In this document: one piece after another, positions 15,086-16,232 of the stretch
How the letters are laid out: each line of letters opens with the position of its first letter
Numbering within the stretch: the stretch's first letter is position 1
Assembly: GCA_937914775.1 (NCBI GenBank)
Contig: CALDNB010000225.1
Span: 1-16,232 of the forward strand
DNA: 16,232 nucleotides
Reading direction: 5' to 3'
From: an uncultured Clostridia bacterium
GTDB lineage: Bacteria > Bacillota > Clostridia > Monoglobales > Firm-18
The notes under the pieces: model-generated
Seen by the model: the letters and a program-made list of their open reading frames with translations, nothing else
The model's database searches: none
Told to the model about the DNA's origin: nothing
Translations under genes and position numbers: made by a program

Positions 15086-15105
15086 ATTTAACAATTAAGT
15101 TAAAT
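15086..15105 (+). promoter_or_regulatory. Inverted-repeat operator, probable SdpR autoregulatory site
   Basis: Perfect 7-bp arms ATTTAAC (15086-15092) and GTTAAAT (15099-15105) flank a 6-bp AT-only spacer. The site overlaps the expected +1 region and precedes the ArsR-family repressor gene. Binding there would block transcription, consistent with autorepression. The link to SdpR is inferred. Confidence 0.65.
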
Positions 15106-15127
15106 GTTAATTCTAGGAGTGATTTCC

Positions 15128-15391
15128 ATGGGTTTACAGCAAACACTGAAAGCTCTGGCGGATCCCACCCGGCGGGAGATTCTGAATCTTTTAAAAAGCG
15201 GAACCAAATCCGCCGGTGAGATCTGCGAGCATTTTGACATCACCGCCGCCGCCATTTCCCGGCACTTATCCGTTCTGAAAGAAGCAGATCTCATTGAGGA
15301 CACCCGGGAAGGTAAGTACATATTCTATACGCTGAACGCCTCCGTGCTGGAGGAGATCATGCTCTGGATCACGGATCTGAAAGGAGAATGA
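15128..15391 (+). CDS. sdpR: SdpR-like ArsR-family autorepressor
   Basis: An 87-residue winged-helix repressor of the ArsR superfamily. The segment A-L-A-D-P-T-R-R-E-I-L (9-19) and the recognition helix region A-A-I-S-R-H-L-S-V-L (41-50) are diagnostic. The wing carries R-E-G-K-Y-I-F-Y (60-67). No metal-binding cysteine pair is present, which fits SdpR rather than a metal sensor. In Bacillus subtilis SdpR represses its own operon, and SdpI sequesters it at the membrane when the SdpC toxin is present. AGGAGTGA lies about 6 nt before the ATG at 15128; an ATG at 15104 lies inside the operator and is rejected. Its GC content is visibly higher than that of murC (33 of 60 bases at 15121-15180 against 19 of 60 at 14941-15000). 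Confidence 0.85.
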   Translation: MGLQQTLKALADPTRREILNLLKSGTKSAGEICEHFDITAAAISRHLSVLKEADLIEDTREGKYIFYTLNASVLEEIMLWITDLKGE

Positions 15392-15394
15392 GCC

Positions 15395-16232
15395 ATGCTG
15401 AAACAACATAAAAAAACGATCATTCTGACCTCCCTGCTGACTCTGCTGCCCATTCCCGTGGGTCTGCTGCTGTGGAACCGGTTCCCGGAAACCATGGCAA
15501 TTCATTGGGGCATCACCGGAGAAGCGGACGGCTATGCCAGTCCCTGTTTTGCCGTATTGGGTTTGCCTCTGATTATGCTGGCTGTCCAGTGGCTGTGCAT
15601 CTTCTTTACCGCCCGGGACAAAGGAAATCAGGGACGCAACCAAAAAATGTTCCGCCTGGTACTTTGGATCATGCCCATCATCAGCAATCTCAGTTTGCTG
15701 GGACTGTATGCCTTTGCGCTGGATGTGGAATTCTCTCCAGTAGCCTGGACCATGGTTCCCATGGGTCTGCTGTTCGCGATTATGGGCAATTACATGCCCA
15801 AGACCCGGATGAATTCCACCATGGGCATCAAAGTCCCCTGGGCTTACAGCAGCGAAGCAAACTGGAACGCCACCCACCGGTTTGCCGGTAAAGTCTGGGT
15901 GATTGGTGGTATTCTGGTAATGCTGTGCGGTCTGCTGCCCCATGGGTGGGCGGTCAGCGGCATGATCGTTTTTATGGTTGGGCTCTGTGTGCTTCCCATC
16001 GTATATTCCTACCGTTTTTATAAAAAGGAAAAAGCGGAAGGGAAAGTCCAGTCCACCGGCTATTCTGCCACGGATAAAAAGATTCTGAAAGGTTCCGGAA
16101 TTTTCCTGATAGCATTTACAGTTTTCATTCTGGTTGTGCTGTTCTATGGAGACATCACCTACTCCTTCCGGGAGGACTACCTGCTCATCGACAGCAATAT
16201 GTATTCCGACTATATCGTGTATTACGATACCA
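15395..16232 (+). CDS. sdpI: SdpI-family membrane immunity/signalling protein (partial, runs off window)
   Basis: Read from ATG 15395, the frame is open for 279 codons to the window edge. GGAG (15383-15386) within the end of sdpR serves it, 8 nt upstream. The N-terminal part has a hydrophobic segment, then the H-W-G-x-x-G-E-A-D-G-Y motif of the DUF1648 domain (about 40-50). Two further membrane segments lead to the SdpI signature: G-N-Y-M-P-K-T-R-M-N (about 130-140), G-I-K-V-P-W and N-A-T-H-R-F. Two more hydrophobic segments follow. In Bacillus, SdpI gives immunity to the SdpC killing peptide and relays its presence to SdpR. No sdpC-like toxin gene is in the window. After the usual SdpI end there is another membrane segment and a Tyr/Asp-rich tail, so this is a long form of the family. 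Confidence 0.85.
   Translation, partial: MLKQHKKTIILTSLLTLLPIPVGLLLWNRFPETMAIHWGITGEADGYASPCFAVLGLPLIMLAVQWLCIFFTARDKGNQGRNQKMFRLVLWIMPIISNLSLLGLYAFALDVEFSPVAWTMVPMGLLFAIMGNYMPKTRMNSTMGIKVPWAYSSEANWNATHRFAGKVWVIGGILVMLCGLLPHGWAVSGMIVFMVGLCVLPIVYSYRFYKKEKAEGKVQSTGYSATDKKILKGSGIFLIAFTVFILVVLFYGDITYSFREDYLLIDSNMYSDYIVYYDT

Noticed and set aside
15104..15127. An earlier in-frame ATG start for sdpR at 15104
   Set aside because: It lies in the operator palindrome, has no Shine-Dalgarno sequence, and would add residues not typical of SdpR. AGGAGTGA points to 15128.
15472..15891. A 139-codon plus-strand open frame inside sdpI in another frame
   Set aside because: It lies wholly within the sdpI frame, which carries clear family motifs. 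The translation has no family resemblance.
15266..15943. A 225-codon open frame on the minus strand opposite sdpR and sdpI, very rich in Gln, His and Gly
   Set aside because: It has no recognisable domain and an odd composition, and it lies fully opposite two well-supported genes. GC-rich coding sequence often leaves such antisense frames open.

Overview
The window looks like chromosome from a low-GC, endospore-forming Firmicute of the class Clostridia, probably uncultured. The main body (about 100-15050) is AT-rich. It carries yabP-yabQ sporulation genes, an S-layer-homology surface protease, strong AGGAGG-type ribosome binding sites and many overlapping same-strand genes. No transposase, integrase, phage gene or CRISPR array was seen.

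Layout. (1) 1-98, minus: fragment of a sensor histidine kinase lacking its sensor half. (2) 175-2966, plus: secreted protease with S-layer-homology and fibronectin-III domains, then a single-pass membrane protein of unknown function. (3) 2955-2985: perfect hairpin terminator shared by the two converging transcription units. (4) 2974-10745, minus: tightly packed six-gene operon, in transcription order FAD-dependent oxidoreductase, MATE transporter, CPBP membrane protease, fructokinase-like kinase, CapA-like lipoprotein, and an EF-G/TetM-like GTPase fused to a Rae1/YacP-type NYN nuclease. (5) 10746-10959: divergent promoters, tRNA-Arg(CCG) and its terminator. (6) 11013-11698, plus: yabP-yabQ. 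(7) 11744-15046, plus: azlC-azlD-rbsK-murC, apparently one operon. (8) 15055-16232, plus: sdpR-sdpI with its own promoter and a palindromic operator. Its coding sequence is clearly richer in GC than everything to its left, and sdpI runs off the window.

The most interesting item is the GTPase-nuclease fusion. A factor of the class that enters the ribosomal A site is joined to a nuclease whose Bacillus relative (Rae1) cuts mRNA in that site. Its domain IV loop lacks the motif remembered from Tet(M)/Tet(O), so it is better read as a possible ribosome-rescue or mRNA-quality-control factor than as a tetracycline-resistance gene. The second point of interest is that both window ends look foreign to the middle: a truncated kinase on the left and a GC-rich sdpRI cassette on the right. 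That could reflect horizontal transfer or a misassembled contig.

Several starts were moved from the longest open frame to the ATG with a proper Shine-Dalgarno sequence. murC appears to use TTG. No gene-free stretch exceeds 300 bases.
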